Shown here: piece by piece, positions 1 through 10,125 of the stretch
How positions within the stretch are numbered: the stretch's first letter is position 1
How the letters are laid out: the number at the start of each line of letters is the position of its first letter
Assembly: GCA_034509755.1 (NCBI GenBank)
Contig: CM067549.1
Span: forward strand, 45,808,052-45,872,051
DNA length: 64,000 nucleotides
Reading direction: 5' to 3'
Origin: Anisodus tanguticus
Taxonomy: Eukaryota > Streptophyta > Magnoliopsida > Solanales > Solanaceae
Notes under the pieces: generated by a model
Told to the model about the DNA's origin: nothing
Database searches by the model: none
The model's input: the letters and a program-made list of their open reading frames with translations, nothing else
Made by a program: the position numbers and the translations under genes

Positions 1-377
1 AAATGAAATTCCAGTAGAGGCAAAAAGAAAAATAAGCATTAGAGTACTGGTGGTAGAAATTACTGAATAATACTTGTGTAGGTGGGAGGAGACAGATTCT
101 CGATGAATTAGTTGAAATACGCGTAAACTGACTCAAATGTTACCGTCATAAAAATTAATGAAAAAGAACAAAGGAGAAAATCATCAATCTTCTAGAATTT
201 GTTCATGAGGAGCAATGGGCTCAAACTTCCCTTGTTGCCAAGTGTACCACCTCAACTAGCTAATGGCGGATTCAACAATTAGATTTGATGATTCGACATG
301 TTCGAGTCAAATTCTATATATACATAAAACATGTATAAATGGAATTTAATCTTCTAACAGTTTAAAATTCACAACAT
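1..377. other. Non-coding flank 3' of the ATL gene
   Basis: AT-rich sequence without a credible ORF or repeat. It lies directly downstream of the minus-strand ATL stop codon, so it probably holds that gene's 3' UTR. No clear polyadenylation signal was picked out. Confidence 0.5.
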
Positions 378-887
378 TTAAATTCTGGATGTGTCACTGA
401 CTTTAACCAAAGGAGATAGGAGTGGAGAATTTCTACAAATAGGGCAAGTGGGATGAAGCCTAAGCCAAGTGTCAATACACATGAGATGAAAAAGATGGCC
501 ACAATGAGGCAATAACCTAAGCATATCATTGTCTTTATAATCAGCCAAGCAAATTGAACATCCAGAAGAAGATGCATAGTCCCCTTTGTGAGCCTTAACT
601 TGTGCATATAATAACTTTGGATAACTCCTCAAAGTAGCTTCATCAAGACCTTGTTGAATAAAAATCAATCCATTTTCGATAGTCGTTGTTGTGGTAGTGG
701 TGGTTGGATGATTTCGATATCGCATTCGGATACATAAGTAAGAGGTGTATGTGATGACTATGAGGATTATAAGGATTCCAAGAGAAAATATAAAGCCATA
801 GCCATAGTAGAGTAATTTTTCTTCACCTAATTGATCTTCTGGACCACCTTCACTCACTTCACCGCCTTCCATTATTGTGCTTTTCAT
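378..887 (-). CDS. ATL-type RING-H2 finger E3 ubiquitin ligase, 169 aa
   Basis: Intronless ORF for a small membrane-anchored RING-H2 protein. The acidic N-terminus is followed by one hydrophobic segment (about residues 30-52), a Thr run (62-69), the ATL signature GLD (80-82) with a downstream Pro and Tyr, and a RING-H2 finger. Its ligands are C110, C113, C129, H131, H134, C137, C148 and C151, exactly the C-x2-C-x15-C-x-H-x2-H-x2-C-x10-C-x2-C spacing of the ATL family, with the conserved Trp (141) and the Pro before C151. ATL proteins are E3 ligases of endomembranes that recruit E2 enzymes through the RING; many respond to defence or stress signals. The substrate is not predictable. The first ATG (887) is used; Met6 is an alternative start. 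Length and lack of introns fit the family, so the gene is probably intact. The exact ATL subgroup is not resolved. Confidence 0.9.
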   Translation of the reverse strand: MKSTIMEGGEVSEGGPEDQLGEEKLLYYGYGFIFSLGILIILIVITYTSYLCIRMRYRNHPTTTTTTTTIENGLIFIQQGLDEATLRSYPKLLYAQVKAHKGDYASSSGCSICLADYKDNDMLRLLPHCGHLFHLMCIDTWLRLHPTCPICRNSPLLSPLVKVSDTSRI

Positions 888-1004
888 ATTTTCTTGGAAT
901 ATAGATGGTTTTTCTTGGCCTTAGGGAATATGAGTTTGGGAGAAAAGGGATGATATGTTAAGTTGTGGAAATTAAAATTTGGGGTTGAAGTTGAGTGTGT
1001 GTTT

Positions 1005-1026
1005 GGGGGGGGGGGGGGGGGGGGGG
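1005..1026. repeat. (G)22 homopolymer
   Basis: Uninterrupted run of 22 G about 120 bp upstream of the ATL start codon (which reads on the minus strand, so the tract is poly-C on the coding strand). It may form a G-quadruplex and its length is prone to sequencing error. Confidence 0.95.
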
Positions 1027-1229
1027 TTACTGAGCAACTTGATCCCCTATCTCAATGTTTCTTCCCAAGATTGTGACATGGCTAGTTGCGTATTGATAAG
1101 TGTTCAATTTGTATTTTATTTTTGGTTTTTTCAATTTTAATTTTTTTATCAATCAAACAATCTTAACACATGGGAGGAGCCATGTCGTGATGAGGGGTTC
1201 ACCTAAATCCCTTTCGACAAAAAATTACG

Positions 1230-1230
<1 letters not shown>

Positions 1231-1266
<36 letters not shown>
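1231..1266. repeat. (TA)18 microsatellite
   Basis: Perfect TA dinucleotide repeat, 36 bp, in the intergenic region upstream of the ATL gene. Confidence 0.95.
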
Positions 1267-1267
<1 letters not shown>

Positions 1268-2126
1268 CTGATGTTGAACTCTTTTGGATATGTTTTCGGT
1301 TATTGCAAAAAAAAAAACTTTCTCTAATGACATATGATGGAAGAGGAATCGAGTTTGTATTTTCCTCAATATTAAAAAAAAAATGAAATGGTCTAATCCA
1401 TTTAGGAGGTTGACTCATTTAGTGTCATTGTCATAAAAAAAGCTTTTTGACTTATGTTAGAATTAACTGGCTGTTAGAATTGAGGAAAACCTAAGCAGGA
1501 AATGGAGTTTTGGAGAGGGGGAGATATGTTAGATCAATAATTTCAAAGCTTACTGCTTGTTTGGTTAAGCTTCTGAAAAGTTGAAAGTATTTATTTTTTT
1601 ACATAAAATACTTAGTTTAGAGAGTTAAGAAAAAAATAAGTATTTTTGAGTAATAGCAAAAATTATTTTTCAGAAAAAAAATAAATTTTCCTCGTAAACA
1701 CTTTTGAAATTTTGGTCATACACAAATAACTACTTTAATTTAGGAAAAATGTTCTTCAAATTGAGTAATCAAACACAATTGGATATTCTAACTAGATCTC
1801 CAAAAATGTCTTTTCGAAAAACATTTTGACAAAAAACACTTGATAACATAGCTTTTGTGATATCTCTAGGTAGAATTATTTGTAATAATCTCTTTGTTAA
1901 TTTAGGTTCTTGGAAGATATAAGAATCTATAAGTACAGATGTGATAAGATTACTTTAGTTTATTGGTGCCAAATTTGTGATCGTAGGCATGCTCCTTTCC
2001 AAAATATTCCAACAATAATGCATGTAATATAATTTTCTATTCATTTCTTCATTTCAGAAAGGGCACGTAATTAACTTGATAAAGAAATGACAATTGCAGA
2101 TGAAACAGATAATGATAAGGTTAGAA

Positions 2127-2368
2127 ATTGAAAATCGTGTCCCCCGGGCATAGCTTTGCTCCAAATATCCCCCTTAAAACCAATTGAGCTGCCCCGGGCA
2201 TAACTGGATGGCAAAGAAGGGGAACTTAAAATCCAGCTGGAGGCCTGCAGTATGAGTTCGAACCATGATGGGAGTAATTTGCTCTCTTCTAAGATATGAC
2301 TTTGTAGGTGATATCAGTTGCTCTGTTCTAAGCCGGGAAGCTGGATACCCCAAAAAAAATTGAAAATC
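2127..2368 (+). mobile_element. SINE-like element with direct target duplication
   Basis: The body (2137-2358) contains Pol III-type internal boxes: an A-box-like TGGCAAAGAAGG near 2209-2220 and a B-box-like GAGTTCGAACC near 2256-2266. It ends in a run of eight A. It is flanked by the 10-bp direct repeat ATTGAAAATC at 2127-2136 and 2359-2368, as expected for target-primed insertion of a SINE in the plus direction. The A/B box spacing (about 50 bp) fits a tRNA-derived head. The family (one of the Solanaceae SolS groups?) is not assigned. Confidence 0.65.
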
Positions 2369-2447
2369 ATTGACTTAATGTCAAAATGGTGTCACGAACA
2401 TCAAAGTTGTTTTGAAAATAAAAATTAGGTCATGCATGTGTTTGTTA

Positions 2448-2669
2448 CTCCCTCTGTTCCATATTAAGCGGTGTTTTTAGCTTATGCACAACCCTTAAAA
2501 AAGTGTTCATTCCTAAAATATTATGAGTGTTTTTACTAAGTTATCCCTAATATAGAAAAATGGTAATTTTGAAAGAATAATGTCAATTTTTTCTTGAAGT
2601 TCTAAAACACCACTTATTTTAAAACAAAATAAAAATGCTAAAACACCACTTAATATGGAACGTAGGGAG
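2448..2669. mobile_element. Stowaway-type MITE (222 bp) with TA target duplication
   Basis: The left end CTCCCTCTGTTCCATATTAA is answered by an inverted right end (read on the other strand CTCCCTACGTTCCATATTAA); the match continues for about 35 bp with few differences. Both sides carry TA (2446-2447 and 2670-2671). Short length, the CTCCCTC start, TA duplication and absence of coding capacity define a Stowaway (Tc1/mariner) MITE. It needs a transposase from elsewhere. Confidence 0.85.
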
Positions 2670-2951
2670 TAGTAGTTGAATGCAAAGGTTGAGGGATATT
2701 AGTGGCAAATAAATGTGATAGCTCTTGCAATTAACTTTTAAATGGTGGGATATCCATGGATGATTGGTTAATTTAATTTAAGTCTCAAAAACTACCTCTA
2801 AATTAATAATTTTTTTCTTCATATAGGAATTACCTATAACCAACGGTCAAAACAACAAATCTTACTTGCCAAACTTATTCTTTTACCATATCAAAGTAAA
2901 GTAAAATTCATAATTGGCTTACATACTAACTTTAGTTATAAATATTAGCAT

Positions 2952-2991
2952 GTTGAGATGGCCGAGTTGGTCTAAGGCGCCAGATTAAGGT

Positions 2992-3024
<33 letters not shown>

Positions 3025-3032
3025 TCTCAACA
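2952..3032 (+). tRNA. trnL-AAG: tRNA-Leu (anticodon AAG)
   Basis: Complete 81-nt tRNA. The acceptor stem GTTGAGA pairs with TCTCAAC (3025-3031), with discriminator A3032. The anticodon stem CCAGA/TCTGG encloses loop TTAAGGT, giving anticodon AAG at 2987-2989. The long variable arm typical of class II tRNA-Leu is present, and the T arm is GTGGG-TTCAAAT-CCCAC. CCA is not encoded and there is no intron, both usual for this nuclear isoacceptor. An AT-rich TATAAAT-like stretch lies just upstream (about 2936-2944). It looks functional. Confidence 0.96.
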
Positions 3033-3043
3033 TAAAAATCTGA

Positions 3044-3048
3044 TTTTT
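3044..3048 (+). terminator. Pol III terminator of tRNA-Leu
   Basis: First run of five T, 12 nt after the mature tRNA end, followed by a second T-rich stretch; a normal Pol III stop signal. Confidence 0.7.
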
Positions 3049-3815
3049 ATTATTTTTTCTCTATATTGAAGTTATTTATGAATGATGCTTAATTATTTTT
3101 CTATATTAAAGTTCTTTACGAGTGGTGTTTATTGTACATAATCATTAAGATAAAATTCTGACAATTCGAAACACAAAAAAATCAACTTTTATTTAGTTTG
3201 ATTTGGCTTGCATATATGATAAATCAACATATTTAATTTGCTTTTCGTTTAGTTAAATATTGAACCATGAATACCTCCGCCCATAATTATAAAACTGTTT
3301 TTAATTTGGTTTGTAAAAATTGAAAGTGCTCAAGGATTATTTGATTGACTCTTTCTCAAGTCAGCCATAAGAGAATTATTTAGCAAAAAGGATAAGAACT
3401 AGTCCTTCTGTTTCAGTAGATAACTGATATAAGTTGATATGTTTAGATGGTGTTTGTTAAGTTTATAAGTTGGTCAAATTCATTTATAAGAACGTTTTTG
3501 CTTATAACGTATTTTGTAAGCATAAAAAATATTTATAAACACACACTTTTTGGTTTGGTAAAAAAGATAGTAACTATTTTGGCCCTAACGTATTTTGAGA
3601 TTCCAGATATATCATTTCTAGAATAAAACTTCTAACTCTTTCTTCATTGGTCCTTCTCCTCGTAAATACTTTATAATTTATATTTTTGTGCAAATAGCTT
3701 AATTAGCATATGAATTATTTCAATTGGAAAAGTGTTTATTAACACTTATTTACTAATTATCAGTTACAATACTTTTTATCTAAATAGCTTTATAATTTAA
3801 AAGAACTTTTAGTTA
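3049..3815. other. Intergenic, AT-rich, no feature seen
   Basis: No ORF, tRNA or clear repeat boundaries. Around 3430-3780 there are MITE-like phrases ('ggtgtttgttaagtttataag', 'cttataa') without ends I can pair. Confidence 0.4.
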
Positions 3816-3909
3816 CTGAGCCAGGATCGAACTCTCCATGAGATTTATAGTTGCATTACTTATAGCTTCCTGGTTCATAGACAAAGCGAATTCGGAATTG
3901 TCTTTCATT
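3816..3909 (-). pseudogene. rrn16: Nuclear plastid DNA: 5' end and leader of 16S rRNA
   Basis: Read on the minus strand, this piece contains the plastid rrn16 leader running into the start of 16S rRNA. The universal 16S start GAGTTCGATCCTGGCTCAG occupies about 3816-3836, preceded by the characteristic upstream words (GCAACTATAAATCTCATGG; GAAAGACAATTCCGAATTCG). The match stops abruptly right after CTCAG and again near 3909, so this is an isolated fragment of about 94 bp, not an rRNA gene. It differs from the usual plastid sequence at several positions, consistent with an old transfer. Confidence 0.8.
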
Positions 3910-4365
3910 TCACGGTAATGAATGGTGGTATCGGTCGGGGCAAGCACAACACTCATTCCCGCAGCCCTTGTTGCAGCTGATAGACTCAAAAGTAAGGGCA
4001 CGAAAAGCTGTCTTAAACAAAAAACCTTCCAAATGGAATAAGCTACTATAACTTTCTTTGTCGTCAAAGGAAAATGGAATCATATCTTACTTCAGGATCT
4101 CCCTACTCGTATAGCCTCTAGGTCCCAATAGACTGAATTAGTCCTTGGGTTCCTTCGTTTCTATGGTTACTTCTTAAACTCGGATATTCCATTAACAGTT
4201 ACCTAGCCCAGGAAAGGAAAAGAAAGGGCAATCTGCTAGAGGCACCTTCCTATTCCTTGCCACATTTGTAAAGATCCCGATCTTCCTAGTGATATGCGGG
4301 ACAAACATCGTTAGTTGTTGTCCAAGTTTCCAAGAAAGAGTTCCTTTGCACAAGTACCGTCCCAT
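3910..4365. other. Unassigned, organelle-like sequence
   Basis: Mixed-composition sequence with moderately high GC and no coding logic, between the plastid 16S scrap and the truncated hAT end. Its style is like plant mitochondrial intergenic DNA. This is an inference from composition and neighbours only; I could not match a mitochondrial gene. Confidence 0.3.
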
Positions 4366-7300
4366 ATCCCGCCGGAACAGGGTCGGGTTTGGCGGGTCGG
4401 GTCGGGCCTGGGTCAGGCCGGGACTCGGATTTTTTTTTTGCCACTTAATTTTAAAAAATAATATATAGTTATATACAAACACTCCAATAATTGAACAAGA
4501 TAGTGTAATAAAAACATCTCAATGCTGTTTTTGTGTCTCTTATATTATTTAATAGAAATATGACATAGTAATATAATTTCAAAATTACAACTTTGTGGTG
4601 TTGTTCAAAAGTTGCAAATGACATAGTAAAATATTAAAATTGCAATTAAAATAATTACATATTCAACCATACTCTTTCGAATTTCCTCACAATGTCTTGA
4701 GGATCTTCCGTTGGAATTGGAATTTGTTTGTCAAATTCTTCAACGTCGCTTCCTGCTCCCTCAGACAATATTTCGTTGTAGTTGTAGTCTTCTTCTTCGT
4801 TGGTCTCCGGTTGGCCTCACCTCCTACGCTCCGCACGAATCCAGTCTCTGAATAGAACTACAATCTCCAATGTGTCTCCCGCCAATGAATGTTTGTGCTC
4901 TCCAATTTGAAATCTTCCCGCGGAAAAGGCGCTTTCAGACGCGGTTGATGACGCTTGAATGTTTAACACATATCGGGTCATCTTTGTTAGCGTCGGAAAT
5001 GGCTTCTCATTCTCCCTCCAGTATTTCAGCAAGTCTTCTTGTCCTTCAGCATTGATAATTAATTCGTACGGTACAGCACCCTACAAAACATAAACATCAA
5101 ATTCGCTAACTTGTGAAGAAGTTGAACCACTACACATTTTATTTCTAAGGCCTTGAATACTAGCAGCAGAAACCGCATGTGTTTTTATAAGGTTGCAGCG
5201 AAGTAGTAGAAGATGGTACAGAAGTCGGTTGATTATTTGCACTTTGTTGTTGGTAATACGTATATATTTTTTTGCATTCGGTTTGTATGCTAGACGTAAC
5301 TGCTTCTTTAGTTGGTGTGTCAATTGGTTCTTCAGTTAGGTCTGTTGGAAGTACTTCTACACAATCATAAATCGTTTCTACAAGTGTTTTACAACCGTCT
5401 ACTTTAATTGTTGGATTTAATACAGTACCAACAATATAAATAGTGGGGATAGAAAAAAAGTATTTTTTTAATTTTTTAAATATTTTTTCAATAGCTGCCT
5501 TATAAGTTAGTTTTTACATATATTCATTAAGTAATAAAAATATTAGAGCTATATAAACTAAAATATTTGAAATAGTAGGATAATAAATACCGGAAAATTC
5601 GGTAGTAGCTTGATAAATTTCTCTAAAAATCCATTAACTTCTAAAATTCTATCCCAATCACTATCTACAAGCATATCCCTTGAATTTTTATTATGGGCGT
5701 TAAATAATAAAGTAATATGTTGTCTATAATCGTAAGCAACAAGTAGTTGCTCATACAGAGAATTCCACCTAGTCGAAACTTCTTCTGGAATTTTTCTATG
5801 TGATAATCCACAATCATGACATATTTTTTTTATACTTTTTCCGTCTTTGTATTTTTTACCTTTAAAAATAAAATTTATAGCAAATTGTATTTTATCAAGA
5901 ATGTTTTAAAAAAGTTTTAAGTCATCCTTTACAACTAAGTTATAAATCTGACACGCACATCTTATATGAAAAGATGGAGTTAATCTAAGTTGTAAAAGTC
6001 TTATAGCATAATCATTAGAAGAAACATTATCTAATGTAATAGTCATAATTTTGTCATTTATTCCATAGTATTCACAAATTTCATTAATATTATCTGCAAT
6101 AAAACTACCAGTGTGCCTATCATCTATATATCTATATGCTACAATATATTTTTGCATATACCAATTTTGATCTATCCAATGACATGTTACCGTTAAATAA
6201 TCATTACCGTTAGTAATATGGCCTATGTCAGAAGTGATAGTCATTTTTCCATTAAAATGATACAGTGCATAACGTAAATACTGTTGATATTCACTTGCAA
6301 ATTTAAACATCCCTTCTAACAGTTGATCTAGGAAAATCATTAAAAGCAGGATTATATGTTTCTCGAATGTAATGAATAAAACCAGGAGAAGAAGGAAATG
6401 AAAAAGCAAACCCTCCACCTCAATTAATTTTGCCATATTTTCTCTATCTTTGTTTTTATCATATTTAGGACCAAAAATTCCCCCCGTCCTCGGGTTAATT
6501 TGACCCTGTACTAGGTCGAGGACACTATGTGAACCTTGTCCCGACTCAGATGGCATTGACACACCCGATTTTTTAGCCAGGTATTAATTCCACCTAGCTG
6601 TGTACTCGCCTTATACATGTCTCAGTAAGCCTCCCGTTCCACCTTGACCTTTTCCGATTTTAAATTTATAAACATTTTCATAAATTTTACATCTAGCTAG
6701 TTGATTCTCTTGGTCCCTATCAAAAAAATGACATGCATCTGATTTTAATTTTTCTTTTGTGGGGCCTCGATTCATACTAGGGGCAATAGGAGGCATTCCA
6801 GTTGCAGTTTCAGGTTGAGACTCAGTCTGAGCCTGAGGTTGATGTGCACTAGTGGGTGTGTCATCTATATTATCGTCTAAATTAAATTTTGATTCATCTA
6901 CTGGTATATCATTAAAAAACATTTTCATCAATATTACTGAAATCAATCAAATCATCGGGACTAGGAATAGGATTACTAGAAGTAGCCTTACCCTTATTAC
7001 TCCTACTTGAAGAAGCACCCTTACCCTTACCCGTAATCAAACGTTTAAATCCTTCCATTTTAATTATACAATTAAATAAATGAAATTAAGTGCGATAATT
7101 AAAATTAAGTAACAATAATAATTTAAAGAAGGAACGAAGGTACCAAACGCCGCCGTGTAATCGAGGTTGAAAATTGAAACTTTACTCGATGGATGATCCT
7201 CAAGCTAGTTGCCAACTTTACTCTCAATTTTTTAACTTTGATATAATATTTAATAGTGGGAAGATTTGTAGAATTGTAGAGAGATAAATTGAGAGATGAT

Positions 7301-7638
7301 AGGAAGATTTGTGAGAAAAATGAAGAGGAAAATGAGTTATTTATAGTTGAAAATAGGGTTAAAGTGTAAATATATTAACTTAGGAGTTAAAATAAATATT
7401 AAGGGGGTAGGGGGGGGTCAAAAATGATCGTTATAGCCGTTGCACAACGGCCAAATTTAGTTGTTGCAACGATTATTTTTGCAAAGGGGGAGGGGGACAG
7501 GTCGGGATCGGGACGGGCGGGATGAACCCAGGCCCCGTCCCGAGTTCGAACCCCGACAATTTTTTTTTTACTTTGGTGGATTGGGACGGGACGGGAGGGG
7601 CCGGGTAGCGGGCCGACCCGGCCCACTGGACAGCCCTA
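4366..7638 (-). mobile_element. hAT transposon, copy 1, decayed and truncated at its 3' end
   Basis: The minus-strand 5' terminus at 7638 reads TAGGGCTGTCCAGTGGGCCG and runs into a GC-rich subterminal block of GGGACGGG/GACCCG words, followed by a poly-A-like spacer. At the other end the matching GC-rich block (4366-4430) is present, but the terminal CCACTGGCCACTCCTA seen in copies 2 and 3 is missing; sequence passes straight into organelle-like DNA. The body encodes a broken BED/hAT transposase. No 8-bp duplication can be tested because one end is lost. Confidence 0.8.
4817..7058 (-). pseudogene. hAT transposase (RICESLEEPER-like), multiple frameshifts
   Basis: Starts at 7058 with a basic Ser/Lys-rich leader, shifts frame at a T run near 6930, and continues through an acidic Gln/Pro-rich stretch. 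A degenerate BED zinc finger follows (ACHFFDRD...ARCKIYENVY...RHV, about 6611-6750; the second finger Cys is Tyr). The catalytic-core region is 5906-6562, with the LDNVSSN motif and an RCACQ box in which the usual His is Gln. More broken sequence leads to the C-terminal dimerisation domain (4817-5032; SESAFSAGR, LEIVVLFRDWIR). At least four reading-frame breaks, so it is not functional. Homologous to the transposases at 18.6-20.6 kb and 43.0-43.6 kb. Confidence 0.85.
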
Positions 7639-7990
7639 GTTAGAATGATATAAATTGGTATTCTTTTAATCAATTCGTGTGTCCCCATTTGATTGGACTT
7701 GTTTTACTTGTGTACTCACTCCTGCCCAGTAAATTATAACCGTTTTAGTCCTTGCAAATTTAAATTAGAATATTTGAAATGATTATCATATTTACAGAAG
7801 TATTTAGAAGTTTGAAATGTGAAAATTGAAGTACTTGAAAGAAAATAATTGATACCAATTAGTAAATAGTTTAAAAAATAAGAAGAGCTTGCTTTAGTTT
7901 GAGTGCTTGGGGAACAAAAATGTCATTTAAATAACGACGCAATACCTTTTACACAACCATGTCAAATCTTTTGGGACAAACAAAAAAACT
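7639..7990. other. Intergenic spacer between hAT copy 1 and copia 1
   Basis: About 350 bp of AT-rich sequence; nothing recognised. Confidence 0.5.
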
Positions 7991-7995
7991 TATAG

Positions 7996-8244
7996 TGTTA
8001 TAAAATATATATTCATTGTATGGATGTCCATACATATTCACTAGGTTCCATGAACCTTTTGTATGTTACATTATTAATTTGAACACTTAATATTTGTAAC
8101 CTTTTGGGTGGTTTCATCCTATAAATTGGGATGTTATTCACCTTTGAATGGAGACTTGTATACATTTGAAATAAGAAGAAAGTCTTATCCCTCCTCTCTA
8201 GATCTTTGTCTACATTTTTTGTCTTTTGCTATAATTTTATAACA
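7996..8244 (+). repeat. 5' LTR of copia 1 (249 bp)
   Basis: TG...CA bounded. Shares nearly all its sequence with the 3' LTR but keeps a segment of about 36 bp (near 8137-8180) that is missing from the 3' copy. A TATAAATTGGG promoter-like word lies near 8121. Confidence 0.9.
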
Positions 8245-8262
8245 CGTTATCAGCACGAAGCT
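8245..8262 (+). other. Primer-binding region of copia 1
   Basis: CGTTATCAGCACGAAGCT follows the 5' LTR directly. This wording recurs next to the LTR in a group of plant copia elements and is the expected place of the tRNA primer site; I did not verify the primer tRNA. Confidence 0.5.
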
Positions 8263-10125
8263 CTAATCAACTGAGAAGGTTTCGGTATGATTTTTATTTT
8301 TGTGTTACGAACACCATGCAATGTATGTTTTCCAAAAAAAAAAAAAAATTGATTCTAGGAATACATAATTATCAATTTAGTTACATTCAACCACATGTCA
8401 GTCTTGAACTTAATTATATCTTGAATTCTCAAGACATAAGCATGAAATAATACTAACGACAGTGGTTGCTATAGTAGCTTAAATGAATTTGATATATGTT
8501 CATTGTCTTTAGTCTTATAGTTACAATCACATATGTGTCATCAAATAATCTTACCTTAATCACTATTATGTGTTTGAATATATGTGATACGATATAAGAA
8601 AATTACCGTTCGATCATATATGATATTATTTTATTATTCATAAAATGTCAAAGTTATTTAACACAAGTAAACTATGACGGTTTTCCAGTAATGGTATAGC
8701 CCGTGAATTAGCTGATGAATTAACTATCACATGAAACATTTGTGTGTCAAATACTTTTCTCTATGATAAAAGACTTTGCACGTGACTAAAAATGTAATTA
8801 ATATGTGAATGCAAATATCAGTAATTAATTGCATCTTGATCGTCATTCATATTAAGGGAGTGATGATCATCATATTTATTTGAATATCAACGTTAGTTGT
8901 ATCTTTATTAAATTGTAAAGGTTATAACGTGAGATACATATATGTTCCATTAGCAAATGTTACTTAAAGAATTGTAAGAAATATATAAATGTTAGACTGA
9001 CAATAAATATTTCATAAAGTCTTATTATGATTAAGTATTTAACTTTATAACTGTAAAGTTAAGTAATAGTACGTTTAAGGTATTATTAATTATGGTTGGT
9101 TATTATGATCACTTAAAGTGAAAATATTTTTAAATGTTCGCTATGTTTATTATTTATGGACTGGTATACTGATGGTAGAAAATTATTCTTTATAAGTTTT
9201 ATGATAATGTACAAAAGTTGTAGCTCACAACCGTACAAGGAAAGAATAAGCTTTGAAAGGTCTCCTCAGATAAGCAACAAGTTGTGTTTTTAATATTTTA
9301 TGGCATTCAATTATTCCACAAGATTGAAAATACATAAATATTGATCTGAATAGATTTAAGATCAAGTACAAGAATGTATAAGAAAACATTCTTTATTTTT
9401 ATGATGTCAAATGTGTTCCTGGAGCAGTATTTATGAAAAAATTTAAAAATAATATTATAAAATTATTTTATGACTAGTTGTGGCTACGCAAAATTATGTT
9501 TAATTCCTTGGGGTGAATGAGAAAACTTGTGATAAACATTATATGAGGGTAAGACATCAGGTTCAAGTCCTGATGCACCATAATGATAAGATGTTGGGTT
9601 GAGTCTCAACACATTATGGCCTAACACGACTTTATGAGGGTAAGACATTGATTTCAAGTCATGATGCACCATGGTTATAAGATGTAGGGTTGGGTCCCAA
9701 CATATTATGGCCTATCACGTCTTATATGGGTAAGACATTGGGGTTGCGACCCGATGCATCATATTGATGATATAATGATGATTAAGGTACAATTATATCT
9801 TTCTGATAAAAAATTATGGAACCCGTCCAACTGGATCTGCTCCATTCCATGAAGCGAATGTGAGAGCAATAAATCAAAAGTCTGAAAGAAGACCAAATAA
9901 TTATCAGGACCGCATGAATGAACGTGGCATGAAAAAGGACAAAATGATAATTTTCACTATGATGGTAATATTATAAATAAGAGAACATTGAGAGTTCTCA
10001 AAAATAATCCTTTATATTGGATAAAAATTGGTGTAATTGAGGCACACTCTGTCGTAAACCAGAAGTTTAATGACTCCAATATGTTTGTACTTTGACATGA
10101 TCGACTGGGACACCCTGGATCTATA
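8263..10125 (+). other. Degenerate leader/gag region of copia 1
   Basis: About 1.9 kb where gag should be. No ORF longer than a few dozen codons; AT-rich and fully decayed. It contains the 91-bp tandem repeat at 9547-9770. From about 9820 short pieces resembling gag or zinc-knuckle linker text appear, but none is reliable. Confidence 0.5.
9547..9770 (+). repeat. 91-bp tandem repeat, about 2.5 copies
   Basis: Units start with GGGTAAGAC at 9547, 9638 and 9728 (periods 91 and 90). Each unit holds 'caagtc..gatgcacca' and 'ggtt.agtc.caacacattatggcct' phrases, the third being partial. Similar repeats are known inside some plant copia elements. Confidence 0.85.

Larger units (their letters stand above)
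888..2126. other. Upstream region of the ATL gene, no gene seen
   Basis: About 1.2 kb of AT-rich sequence on the promoter side of the ATL gene, holding a G tract and a TA microsatellite (listed separately). Around 1553-1860 the wording (a 'tgtttggttaagctt' start, then AAAA/TTTT-rich stretches with 'aagtattt') resembles abundant Solanaceae MITE-like sequence, but I could not define matching ends. No ORF with coding character. Confidence 0.4.

Noticed and set aside
362..607. Open frame on the plus strand opposite the ATL gene
   Set aside because: Lies antisense to a clear RING-H2 gene; no family motifs and hydrophobic by mirror of the coding strand.
3816..3909. A 16S rRNA gene
   Set aside because: Only about the first 28 nt of 16S and its leader are present.
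7399..7688. Open frames rich in Pro, Arg and Gly at the hAT ends (also 20845-21076 and 43842-44097)
   Set aside because: By-products of the GC-rich subterminal repeats of the hAT family.
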